In this document: positions 11,401-20,300 of the stretch, piece by piece
Layout of the letters: the number at the start of each line of letters is the position of its first letter
How positions within the stretch are numbered: position 1 is the stretch's first letter
DNA from: Symbiodinium natans
Taxonomy: Eukaryota > Sar > Dinophyceae > Suessiales > Symbiodiniaceae
DNA length: 64,000 nucleotides
Direction of reading: 5' to 3'
Assembly (NCBI GenBank): GCA_905221605.1
Contig: CAJNDS010000114.1
Span: 244,001-308,000, forward strand
Program-made: the position numbers and the translations under genes
The notes under the pieces: model-generated
The model's database searches: none
What the model was told of the DNA's origin: nothing
The model's input: only the letters and a program-made list of their open reading frames with translations

Positions 11401-13290
11401 AGCCTCCTGGCTTGGCTTACGAACTGAACACAGCCGAGGCATTGTCGATACTTCTGTCGCAGAATGTCTACTCGGGGGTTTCCGAAAATAGGGGACCCCT
11501 TAAGCAGACCCCAAATAGTAGGATTCCCTTATAACAAGGACCCCAATCAGGTACCCCAATTTCGGCAACCACCACTCGGACTTAGTCTGCTTCCTCTGTA
11601 ACGACCAAGCACGAAAGGAGAAGTGAAACGACGAGTACTTCTGTGTGCTGGTTGCAACACTACGACCCTAAACCCTAAACCCTAAAACCTAAACCCTAAA
11701 CCCTAAACCCTAAACCCTTGCGGGGAAGAACCGCCTCTGCGAGGGCATGGCCGTTGCTTGCGCTCCATGGCCAGTGTCCCAGGGCCAGGCGGATGGCAAC
11801 CTTCGTTCGAGCTGCTAGGAATTGTCAGCTATTTGCTTAAGAACCTCCAAAAAACCCAAAGAAATCTTCCTTATAAGGGCGATATCGGGATTATATTTTT
11901 GAATTTGTTGGGGCTTCTTAAGCAAATTATCGTTATGGTTTTGACTGGTTCAACAACGTGCAAAAGGTCCGGTGTGCCAGGAACTAATCACAATGTGAAC
12001 AGACAGACTAACCTCTAAGAGAGTTGTTGGGGGCCTTGAGCGTGCCTTGAGAACTGCAATGGGGGTTTCCCAAGATGATGTTGTGCCCTTTTCGTGGGGT
12101 CCTGTCAGGGGGACTATCGCATGTCGGGTGAAATCCATTTGCATCACATAATTCAGGTTTAACCTTCACCAACCATATTAGGGCCCTAAACCCTAAACCC
12201 TAAACCCTAAACCCTCAACCCTCAAACCCTAAACCCTAAACCCTAAACCCTAAACCCTAAACCCTAAACCCTAAACCCTAAACCCTAAACCCTAAACCCT
12301 AAACCCTAAACCCTGCGATTGCTCAAAAGCATCCAGTGAAAACCGTACAGAGACTTTGCGAAGTCACCGCACGCTGCTCCTACGACCCCCCTGGCTTGCC
12401 AGCTCGAGTTCGGGGAGGCGCGCGTGGGATTTAAGGTTGAAGGTTTAGGGTTCAGGGTTCAGGGTTCAGGGTTCAGGGTTTAGGGTTTAGGGTTTAGGGT
12501 TTAGGGGTTAGGGTTTAGGGTTTAGGGTTCAGGGTTCAGGGTTCAGACGTCTTCACCGTCAAAGGCTGGGCCAGCGAATTCAGAGCAATTCATGCCCACG
12601 TGGTTTGTCTCCAAATCACTTCTTCGAAACAGTCCGCAAGACCGCATGCTAAACCCTAAACCCTTAACCTAAACCCTAAACCCTCAACCCCCGACCCCCA
12701 AACCCCAAACCCCAAACCCCAAACGCCCAAACCCCAAACCCAATCAAAACCCCAGAAAATGGGGCCCGAGGGGCTGTGGAGAGCAAGCTGCCGCCCAGGA
12801 CCCGGCCACCCAAGAGAACGAGGTCCACCAGGCGGTTGCCTGTCGCGAAAGGGTTTCGGGTTTAGGGTTTAGGCCCCTCACAAGGTTGGTGAACGACAGA
12901 AACTGGTGGCTTTTTGGGGATTGGGGGGATGTTTAGGGTTTAGGGCTTAGGGTTTAGGATGTGTTACGGCTTCACAGGGTGCTCACCTGAGTATCGAATG
13001 GGGGAGAGCATGCATCACTCATCGTGACTTGGCTTAATGTCGTGGCTGTTGCGCAGGGCTACCCATGAACCTCCGAGTAGCTGCCCAGCATGAGGAGTTA
13101 CTTCTTGCCTCCAGACATGCTTTGCGGGCCGCCTACTCTGGCTTCTGAGGGCCCTGAACCCTAAACCCTAAACCCTAAACCCTAAACCCTAAACCGGTGC
13201 AGCCCGGGTGCTGAACGGTCGGTTCGCGGCCAGGAAGAGCGAGACGATGGTGCTGAGGTCCAGGAGGAAGGCAGCGGCGGTAAACCAGAG
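2242..13290 (-). CDS. Half-size ABC transporter (ABCB/TAP-like), N-terminal membrane part, 3' partial
   Basis: About two dozen minus-strand exons. The downstream ones read as an ABC exporter transmembrane domain: TLAVVLICVCGSQFF (TM1), FALLVVANAIMSC (TM2), MSANMSVRLFDSLLKQ + DIAFYDNV (the 'lR..lF..lLkQdiaFyD' coupling motif), and MLLVGFGICLQSSWRLTVLA ('SWrLtl' TM helix). The N-terminal exons contribute further hydrophobic helices and charged linkers, as in transporters with an extra TMD0. The nucleotide-binding domain would lie below position 1. Many introns open with GTTTAGGG. Whether all exons between 13.3 and 6 kb belong to this gene is an inference from strand and spacing. Confidence 0.65.
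2359..2450. repeat. TTTAGGG array with homogenised GCTTAGGG variants
   Basis: Right flank of the 2242-2346 ABC exon; six consecutive GCTTAGG units. Confidence 0.9.
2740..2875 (-). CDS. ABC transporter exon, VDLTARLHKWWQAC and following
   Basis: The 'DLtaRL' stretch follows the DIAFYDNV motif in ABC exporters. Two good donors exist, AAG|GTAAGC at 2827 and CTC|GTAAGT at 2740; the longer form adds SIIMNAFVANIATRIT. The acceptor is uncertain. Confidence 0.5.
3093..3116 (-). CDS. ABC transporter micro-exon DIAFYDNV
   Basis: 24 nt, acceptor GCTTGAG, GC donor (GTC|GCAAGG). Confidence 0.75.
3198..3251 (-). CDS. ABC transporter exon, TRMSANMSVRLFDSLLKQ
   Basis: 18 codons, acceptor GCCTCCAG, GA donor (CAG|GACTGC). 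Joined to the next exon it gives LLKQ-DIAFYDNV, the standard ABC exporter coupling motif. Confidence 0.82.
3709..3804 (-). CDS. ABC transporter exon, TM2 (ILEFALLVVANAIMSCSMSI)
   Basis: 32 codons, acceptor TTTTTCAG, donor GGC|GTGCAATAG; preceded by AEFNER. Confidence 0.75.
4060..4132 (-). CDS. linker exon, PKAETPKRQRRQESKDVETA
   Basis: 73 nt, acceptor CCGGAAG, donor CCCA|GTAGACTC; strongly basic. Confidence 0.55.
4349..4421 (-). CDS. linker exon, VEEPEKGPRTKNAKGPAPRD
   Basis: 73 nt, acceptor GCGAAG, donor GCCC|GTAGGAGC; charged linker between TM1 and TM2. Confidence 0.55.
4500..4553 (-). CDS. coiled-coil exon, AQGDTISALTKQNDVLWQ
   Basis: 18 codons, acceptor TGTTGCAG, donor CAG|GTTTAGGG. 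Confidence 0.7.
5035..5114 (-). CDS. ABC transporter exon, TM1 (TLAVVLICVCGSQFFSAYI)
   Basis: 80 nt, acceptor TGATACAG, GC donor (AAG|GCAGAAAG). Basic residues precede a transmembrane helix. Confidence 0.7.
5434..5522 (-). CDS. exon, RLFTRVDTPPPAKDSVHEAT
   Basis: 89 nt, pyrimidine-rich acceptor CTCTCACTTGAAG, donor CTG|GTTTAGGG. The plus strand is also open with a GTGAGAG donor, so the strand is not fully secure. Confidence 0.5.
5559..5745. repeat. TTTAGGG array
   Basis: Right flank of the 5434-5522 exon; contains longer TTTTTAGGG and TTTTGGG variants. Confidence 0.95.
5769..5863 (-). CDS. exon, GILRGDKGPKYAQPMTVSPG
   Basis: Acceptor GTTCCAG, donor CAAG|GTTTCAAAG; Lys/Ser/Pro-rich linker. 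Confidence 0.6.
6201..6290 (-). CDS. exon, NAVKSGAAGEASGAEGSKIL
   Basis: 90 nt, acceptor CCCTCCAG, donor CG|GTTTAGGG; low-complexity hydrophilic peptide. Confidence 0.5.
6291..7683. other. Intronic stretch, no exon recognised
   Basis: Holds (ATAAT)n near 6350-6430, the family-1 element at 6566, a C/G-run at 7204-7222 and a CCCTAAA array at its right end. Confidence 0.5.
6566..6661. mobile_element. Inverted-repeat element, family 1
   Basis: Ends TTGGGATGCTCCCCCTTATAC and the reverse complement; inner words AACAGTCCTTAATAGG. Other copies at 27090-27190, 33210-33310, 47789-47880, 52066-52170 and 58424-58580. Confidence 0.8.
7741..7830 (-). CDS. CxxC zinc-binding-like exon, FVRCSLCNEKVGELTGGYL
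   Basis: 90 nt, phase 2/2, acceptor CCCCTAG, donor CGA|GTTTAGGG. A CxxC pair suggests half of a zinc-binding module. Confidence 0.7.
7840..9280. other. Intronic stretch, no exon recognised
   Basis: Contains G-runs, TTTAGGG array 8272-8330 and a (TA)n tract 8439-8545. The frame 8700-8780 on the plus strand is not convincing. Confidence 0.5.
9281..9372 (-). CDS. membrane exon, AVTFFIYIFFAVCSLRTAIE
   Basis: 92 nt, acceptor GGTCAAG, strong donor CTG|GTAAAG. Confidence 0.65.
9427..9578. mobile_element. Inverted-repeat element, family 5
   Basis: CTTGGAGGGTCATGGTACG...AGTACCATGAACCTCCAAG, 150 bp, near-palindromic with TTATAAGTGGG core. Confidence 0.8.
9733..9991. repeat. CCCTAAA array with CCCTACA and GCTAAAC variants
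   Basis: Left flank of the coiled-coil exon; its last eight bases supply that intron's donor GTTTAGGG. Confidence 0.95.
9992..10082 (-). CDS. coiled-coil exon, MAQRLDEAVSSRQQELKKLE
   Basis: 91 nt, acceptor TTACTGAG, donor AAGG|GTTTAGGG. Flanked by large CCCTAAA (left) and TTTAGGG (right) arrays; a model case of the array-exon-array arrangement. Confidence 0.75.
10119..10238. repeat. TTTAGGG array
   Basis: Right flank of the coiled-coil exon; opposite orientation to 9733-9991. Confidence 0.95.
10620..10724 (-). CDS. exon, EMDGARQAPLLASSTASSAS
   Basis: 105 nt, acceptor GCCTGAG, donor AAGG|GTTTAGGG. Confidence 0.6.
11163..11317 (-). CDS. exon, MHRAVHTLVSVFGALGLSGI
   Basis: 155 nt, acceptor AGGAG, donor GCAG|GTCTCTTG. 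Preceded by LERLARMPERSSGSSPAQYL. Long and clearly coding. Confidence 0.65.
11421..11470 (-). CDS. exon beside an inverted-repeat element, DILRQKYRQCLGCVQF
   Basis: Donor TTC|GTAAGCC. The acceptor AG coincides with the edge of the family-2 element at 11473. Confidence 0.5.
11473..11573. mobile_element. Inverted-repeat element, family 2
   Basis: GGGGGTTTCCGAAAATAGGGG at one end and a diverged reverse complement at the other; inner words TAGGATTCCCTTATAA and AAGGACCCC. Flanked by CTCGG on both sides, a possible target-site duplication. Other copies: 4616-4715, 10510-10590, 22780-22870, 35565-35665, 49395-49490, 49638-49725, 51424-51512, 56876-56985, 58848-58950. Confidence 0.75.
11716..11811 (-). 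CDS. exon, TKVAIRLALGHWPWSASNGH
   Basis: 96 nt, acceptor CTAGCAG, donor AAGG|GTTTAGGG. The upstream intron holds the family-4 element 11829-11937. Confidence 0.6.
11829..11937. mobile_element. Inverted-repeat element, family 4
   Basis: CTATTTGCTTAAGAACC...GGCTTCTTAAGCAAATTAT. Confidence 0.75.
12184..12311. repeat. CCCTAAA array
   Basis: Left flank of the 12312-12390 exon. Confidence 0.95.
12312..12390 (-). CDS. exon, VVGAACGDFAKSLYGFHWML
   Basis: Acceptor GCCAG, donor AGG|GTTTAGGG. The antisense frame (QKHPVKTVQRLCEVTARCSY) is also open, so the strand is less certain. Confidence 0.5.
12557..12621 (-). CDS. possible exon, DLETNHVGMNCSEFAGPAFD
   Basis: Acceptor TTCGAAG, donor GACG|GTGAAG. 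The phase to neighbours is not reconciled. Confidence 0.4.
12751..12839 (-). CDS. membrane exon, NRLVDLVLLGGRVLGGSLLS
   Basis: 89 nt, acceptor GCGACAG, donor GGG|GTTTTG. Confidence 0.7.
12875..12909 (-). CDS. exon, HQFLSFTNLVR
   Basis: Acceptor AAAAAG, GC donor in phase 1 joins RGNRLVDLV of the next exon. Confidence 0.55.
13195..13290 (-). CDS. membrane exon, LWFTAAAFLLDLSTIVSLFL
   Basis: 32 codons, phase 0/0, acceptor CCCCTGCAG, donor CCG|GTTTAGGG. One clear transmembrane helix. Confidence 0.75.
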
Positions 13291-13299
13291 CTGCAGGGG

Positions 13300-14240
13300 T
13301 AGCTTGCGGGGACTTCAGTTGCAAGAGCACCCGAAATCCTATGGCAAAGCAGCAGCCAAGATCCTAACGCAACCTAAACCGTTTGTAAACCTAATTCCCG
13401 AAACCCAGCTAGCAGTCTCCCAACTCAGGCCACGGCCCTGCCGCTCCCCATGTTGCCCAGGAGGAGGTCAGCACAAGGGGGGAAGGGACCCTAAACCCTA
13501 AACCCTAAACCACCCTAAATAAACCCTAAACCCTAAACCCTAAACCCTAAACCCTAAACCCTGGAGCCTAGACCGGGGGGCTTCGGATTGAAGAGGGTCT
13601 CGACGGCCGTAGGTGCACGCTGGAGTATGTTATTGGAGGGCAGAAGATGAGCGTGGACCCATTTCTTGTGGTGCATGGCCTATCTCTGCGTCTTCAGCCA
13701 AAAGGGAACTTGTCAGGACGCCGTTTTGGCGAACAAGATAGCCACGTTCCAGGAAAGCCATACCGAAAACTGCAAGCCTTGTCACATGAAACGTCCAGGT
13801 TGGGATTCTTGCTTTGCGGCAGCGAGCTGAGATTCTGGGTTGTTTTGGGGCTTTTTCTATGCTCGGATATATCAACTACGAGTCCAGGGCAGGTATTGCA
13901 AGACTTTCGCCGCGTCATTAGACTCTCAGTAAGAAGGGTTGGGATGATTTCTCAGGTGCCAGTCAGGGATGGAACGGTCAGGGTCAGGGTTGAGAAGTGC
14001 CCCAAAGCATGCCAACTGACGTTCGGGTTTCTCCAAGGGCTGTCGCCAACGGGGCCAATGCCCCGTGGCCTGAGGCCCCGAGCATCTATGTAAGGCCAAA
14101 AAAAAAAGCATCCCCCGAACACCCCCCGCCCCCCTTCAAGCTCACCCTGACCCTAGAACCCTAAACCCTAAACCTAAAACTAAAACCCTAAAACCCCTAA
14201 ACCCTAAACCCTAAACCCTAAACCCTAAACCCTAAACCCC
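13300..14240. other. Gap between the last Lon exon and the first membrane exon, no Lon protease motif seen
   Basis: Arrays at 13488-13562 and 14156-14240. A weak minus-strand block VETLFNPKPPG near 13570-13610 is the only coding hint. Searched by eye for GLAWT, GPSAG and TGE motifs without success. Confidence 0.5.
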
Positions 14241-14291
14241 CAAAAGCCCTACACAACATCCCTCTATTTTCCCCGCACCCCTGAGGTCCAC

Positions 14292-14354
14292 AGAGGGCCC
14301 GGACGGCTGGCCGATGTAGCGGGTCAGGTTGTTCACGTCGATGACGGCGGCGGC
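14292..14354 (-). CDS. LON: Lon exon, [17 protein letters not shown]
   Basis: 21 codons, acceptor CTTGACAG, donor TCT|GTGGACC. Corresponds to 'I..xNLxxYlGkP', the last Lon element before the protease domain. Confidence 0.85.
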
Positions 14355-17300
14355 CTGTCAAGAATTGCATTGCGGCGCTGGTTTAGGGTTTGGGGTTTAG
14401 GGTTTAGGGTTTAGGGCTTGGGGTTTAGGGTTTCGGGCTCAGGGCGTAAGGTTTAGGGTTTAGGGTTTGGGCTGTTGAACACAACCACTGGAAGAGCATG
14501 AGAAGTCGATGCAACCCTCAACCCTGGACCCTAAACCCGAGATCCCAAAAACCCGAAGAGGTCCTACACACCTCATGCTGATCCCGAAGCCCCCCCCCAA
14601 ACCCACAGACCAACTAGTTGGCTGCTCCCCTACATTCCGGTGCCTATTTGGGGGTTCCTATTGAATTACTAACCCTAAACCCTAAACCCTAAACCCTAAA
14701 CCCTAAACCCTAAACCCTAAACCCTAAACCCTAAACCCTAAACCCTAAACCCTAACCATCACATATAGGGTTACCCATAGTGGGAGCCGAGCATCAACTC
14801 TGGAAGCCAGAATCACCACAACTCCATCTCGCGAGCATACGTCCCTTCGAACAAGAGCGGAGATGTGGGTATGTGTGTGCTTTGTTTAAGTGGCACCTTG
14901 GGACTTATATACAGAACTCTTCTCAACATATCAAAAGGACTGGAGGAACCGACAAAAGAAAGAGATACCACCGAAACATGACAGGAACACCAAAAGGCCC
15001 ATGATCTAGAGAACTGCCCATATATGGGGTTGTAGGGTTTAGGGTTTAGAGCTTAGGGTTTACGGATATGCATGTTAACAAGGGGTACGAGACTTGAGAG
15101 TTCGGCCTGCTCGCTGGAGGGGTCCGCCTCGAGGCTTGGGGGTCTCAGGAGTTTAGGGATTGGAGGGGTTCAGGGTGGAGGGTTGAGGGTCTAGGGTCAG
15201 GATTTAGGGTTCAGAGTTCAGGTTTTAGGGTTCAGGGTTCAGGGCTCAGGGTTTAGGGTTTAGGGTTTAGGGTTTAGGGTTTAGGGTTTAGGGTTTAGGG
15301 TTTAGGGTTTAGGGTTTAGGGTTTAGGGTTTAGGGTTTAGGGTTTAGGGTGCTTCTTGGAGTTTTGGTTTTGGGGGACTCTGGGTGTTTCGGCGGCTTCG
15401 TTTCGGGGAACGCGGGGGGAGAGGGAAAACGGGGAGGCGGCTTTGTCAGGATTCCTGGATGATCTCTACTACTTGCTTCAGAACACCCCCAAAAGTATTG
15501 CGAAACATTCTTCCTTCTTAGAGGTAACATAGGGATTATTTCCTTGTTTTCTTATTTTTGGGGGGGGGGGGGCCTTAAGCAAATAGTAGATGTTCCTGGC
15601 CTTCTGCTGCCTCACGAGGTCGAGCGCAACCTGGTGCAGGGTTTGAACGGGCTTCTGGTTTAGGGCTTAGGGTTTAGGGTTTAAGGTTTAGGGTTTAGGG
15701 TTTAGGGTTTGGGGTTTGGGGTTTAGGGTTTAGGGTTTAGGGTTTAGGGGGCCCTGGTTTCGGGGAAGATTGGTTTAGGGTTTAGGGTTTAGGGTTCGGG
15801 GTTTAGGGTTTAGGGCTAGGGTTTAAGGTTGAGGTCAGCCCTTGACCGTGGTGGAGTCCGCCTCGGGTTTAGGGTTTCGGGTCCTGCCCTACTTTTCAGT
15901 ACCCTTTCAAGCAACTCACCCTCCCGCCCCCACCCCCCCCAACAAAAGAAACCTAAACCCTAAACCCTAAACCCTAAACCCTAAACCCTAAACCCGCAGC
16001 CTTTCGGCTGACCTTCTCCAGGAGTTGCCGCAGGTTGCGAACCCCAGCCTCGTAGGCAGGGTTTATGGGGTTCAAGGGTCTAAGGGTTTAGGGTTTAGGG
16101 TTTAGGGTTTAGGGTGTATTGTTTAGGGTTTAGGGTTTAGGGTTTAGGGTTTAGGGTTTAGGGTTTAGGGTTTAGGGTTTAGGGTTTAGGGTTTAGGGTT
16201 TGGGGTTTGGGGTGTAGGGTTTAGGGTTTAGGGTTTAGGGTTTAGGGTTTAGGGTTTAGGGTTTAGGGCCCTTAAATCCAAAACCCTAGATCCTAGACCC
16301 TAAAATAATAAACCCCAAACCCTTTTGCCAGCAGGCTGTAAGAATTTACGGGAGGCCGCTCACCAATTCCACACAGGGAGGACATCTTTGGGCTGCTCAA
16401 GGTGCAGGGTTCTCACGTCTCCACAAACAATTGGGGGTTGAATCATGGCTTGCCAGTTGTCTCTTAGTTTACACTACCCAAATAAGGGCCCCATAGAGCA
16501 ACCTCCATTTCGCCTAACACCCTCTAAAGCGCCCTAAGCCTCAACCCCGCCGGAGGCGGGGCCTCGCGGGCGTAATCCTTGATCATCTTCTGCAGCGCAT
16601 CGTCCTCGCCAGCGAACCCTTCAAAACGGTCGCAAGACCCAAACCTTGAACCCGGGCTGCCTTCCCGTGCACTTGCAGCGGGCTGAGGTTTGATGTTTGC
16701 CTTGTTTTCGTTTGCTATATGCGTTTTGGTAGGGAGAACGACGCCAAAACCCAAAACCCTCCTTTTGGGTTCTGTGTCGAAGCACAGGGTCTGGGGCGAT
16801 AGGGTTGCCCCAGTCCCCCTCAAGAACGGGGGGGGTGGCGACACTTGATTTCGAAGCCATCGCAAGACCCAGTCGGCAGTCAGATTTATACCTGTTTGTG
16901 TGTGTGTGTGTGTGTATAGATACACATAGAAATACAGACCTAGACATCGACGCCTTATGTGCTTGTTTGCACAGAGAACGTTTCCGTGCTGGATCGAAGA
17001 CTGGCTGGTTCTGAGTAGGGAATCAAGGAACTAGGGCCCTATGTAATCCCTTACGGGGTATATATAGGCGTACCTCATTCCCTCATTCCCTACTTAGGTC
17101 GTTTTCTAAATTAGGGCCCCTTTTTGGGTACCCCTTATAAGGCGGCACCCTTTGAAAAGGATCCCAAACATGGACCTAATTTAGAGAACTACCCACTTAG
17201 AACCAGGGGGAATCGAAGACGGCAGACACCCATCAAAGCACCTTCACGATACCCGTCTTCGAGCTTCAGTCAGGCCCTCCGATCGATACCTAAACCCTAG

Positions 17301-20300
17301 ACCCCAAGCTTCATCTTCTGGAGACATCGGCGGTCAACGACAGGGGTTTCGACCAGAAAATCTCCCGTTAAGAGCCAGCTCTCTGTTCAACACAAAAGCA
17401 GGGGGCTGCTGTGCCATGAACCTCTGGTAAAAAAAACGTAAGTGCACAAAGAGAGTGAGACTTTTAAGGCCGGCCTGGATTTGAAGATGGTTCCAACAAT
17501 CTTGTCGGGATCTGGTTCCATAGAACCCCGGGACCACTCTTCAACTAGACATGTCCACACGAGAAGGCACGCGTTAATGTCTTCTGAACCGGCTTTACAT
17601 GGCGATTCCCTGTTTGCAGCCTTTTGATAGATCACACGCAGTCTCACATGCCAGCAGAGACTGGAATGTTCTTGGTGCAGGGTTCACGTGCGATGGCTCC
17701 CGTTGTGTTAAAGCAAATTTTGTCGGGCGCTTTCAGCATGTCACGATGTCCCAACCCTAAGAACACAACATCGTAGACCAAGCCGAACAGGGGCGCCAAG
17801 CGAGCCACCCTCTGTTGACACCGCAAGCCAGCGAAAACTCCTGAATAGGGGTCCCTCAGAAAAGACGCATGTGGCCAGAATGTGCCATTCAAACCTTCCA
17901 GTGCCCAGAATGCCACATTGGAAGTCAACCGGTTCAAGGTATTAGTAAATTTCAGGTCTTCAAACTATCGCCCTTGAATGATAAAGGCCGGTGGCCTCTT
18001 TACCTGCTACCCCTATACCTTAATCTACCCCTAGATACCCTACTAAGAACCCCGAATATATGCCCTACAGAACAGAAACCCTACTTAAAGAGACCACCAA
18101 CCCCTAAACCCTAAACCCTAAACCCTAAACCCTAAACCCTAAACCCTAAACCCTAAACCCTACACCCTAAACCCTAAACCCTAAACCCTTGAACATCTTC
18201 ACTGCCCCAAAATTGGCCCATGCCTCATGGTCAGCCCTGGACATGCACCCGCCTGCATCTTGATCCGCTCAGTTCCGACACCGCTCTGCTCCTGCCGAAA
18301 GCCACTGATGCCCGGGTTCAGGGTTCAGGGTTTAGGGTTTAGGGTTTATGGCGTAAGGTTTAGGGTTTAGGGTTTAGGGTTTAGGGTTTAGGGTTTAGGG
18401 TTTAGGGTTTAGGGTTTAGGGTTTAGGGTTCAAGGCTCAAGGGTTGAAGTTGCACGTCGCACGCACGCGCACGCGCGTGTGAGAGGCTGCAGGTCTGCGG
18501 TTGTTGACGCGTCCCACCAGTCCCACCTCCGTCTGGGGGATCAGGTACCTGACATCGGACATCATCGAAACCACAAGCGAATGCCGCAGCACCAGGACCT
18601 TCACGGTAGAGCACCGCAAGACCAAATACCGATAACTAAAACACAATACACAATAACGACAATACACTGCACATGTGCGGGGTCACTTGTTGGCAATGAC
18701 CAGCTTCTCCTCAAACACATAGCCGGCAATTCGGATGACTTCCATCCGGTCCTTCCCGAAGCAAGGTGTGTTCAAGCGGCTCAGGCTCACGTACGCATGG
18801 CAACACTTGTCATCATCCCCATCACCACCACCACCACCAACAACATCAGCAGCAACAACAACAGCCACAACGATCACGACAGCGACCACCACCGTCGCCG
18901 CCACCACCACCACCGCCACCACCACCACCACCACCACCACCACCACGATGACCACGACGACCACAACGACCACGACGGCCACGACGGCCACGACGGCCAC
19001 GACAGCCACGACGACCACGACCCACGGCACACAAGCACCAGCTCACAACCACAAACTACAATAGCCACGGCCAATAGAAGCTTAAAATCACAATTGACGA
19101 CGACAACAACAGCATCATCACCACCATCATCGTCACCGCCACCGCTGCCGCCGCCACCACCAGCGCCATGTCACCATGATCCTCTTCGTCTTCGTCGTCA
19201 TCGTCGTCATCGTTGTCATCGCAATCAACCCCACCACGATCGCTACCACTAAAGTACCACTACCCCTACACCCTACACCCTACACCCTACACCCTACACC
19301 CTACACTCTAAACCCTAAACCGTAAACCCTAAACCCTAAACCCTAAACCCTAAACCCTAAACCCTAAACAGACTGAGCTCAGGGCGAGAAGCGGCGTCGG
19401 GATGGTCTCGAGGACGTTGGCCGTGCTCAGAAAGAGCACATTGGAGAGGTCCACAGGCACCTTTCCAGAAGACTCACGCGTTTAGGGTTTAGGGTTTAGG
19501 GTTTAGGGTTTAGGGTTTAGGGTTTAGGGTTTAGGGTTTAGGGTTTAGGGTTTAGGGTTTAGGGTTTAGGGTTTAGGGTTTAGGGTTTAGGGTTTAGGGT
19601 TAAACGGGGTCTTTAAGGCTTTAGGGTTCTTTTTAAGGGTGAAACTGGCTGTAGGGGGTGTAGAAGGGGAAAGCCGGGCATGTTTAGAGCATGAGACCGG
19701 GGTCGGCACATCGAGGTAATGGTCCCGGAAGCTGTTGTTTTGCTCCGGGTCCAGGACTTCCAGCAGTGCCTGAGTCCCAAAAAGGGAGGGGGTAGGGGTT
19801 TAGGGTTTAGGGTTTAGGGTTTAGATTTCAGGGTTTAGGCGTAGGCGGGGGGGTGGGGAGGGGGTGGTGTCTTTGAGAAGGATCCCCCCTCAAAATCTCA
19901 CAGATCCAGCAACTCCCAGACGCTTCGAAGGCACAACGAAGTTGAAAGTCCCCATAGCCGCCCTCTGAGCTCCCAAACAAACGTTTAGGATTTAGGGTTT
20001 AGGGTGTAGGGTGTAGGGTTTAGGGTTTAGGGTTTAGGGTTTAGGGTTTAGGGTTTAGGGTTTAGGGTTTAGGGTTTAGGGTTTAGGGTTTAGGGTTTAG
20101 GGTTTAGGGTTTAGGGTTTAGGGTTTTTAGGTTTAGGGTTTAGGGTTTAGGGTTTAGGGTTTAGGGTTTAGGATGTAGGGTTTAGGGTTTAGGGTTTAGG
20201 GTTTAGGGTTTAGGGTTTAGGGTTTAGGGTTTAGGGTTTAGGGTTTAGGGTTTAGGGTTTAACCACCCTTAAAGCCCTGAAAGCCGAAACCATCCGAAAC

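Larger units (their letters stand above)
16610..18107. other. Lon intron, no exon recognised
   Basis: Contains (GT)n at 16893-16914, family-8 and family-7 elements at 17014-17205, and otherwise unique DNA. Confidence 0.5.

Noticed and set aside
13647-14093. 148-codon plus-strand frame
   Set aside because: No family resemblance and mixed codon third positions, and it contains telomere-derived words; the region has no supporting splice signals.
18479-19252. 257-codon His/Asp-rich plus-strand frame
   Set aside because: It runs through the CCA/ACGACC repeat and is antisense to two solid Lon exons (18518-18548 and 18687-18751).
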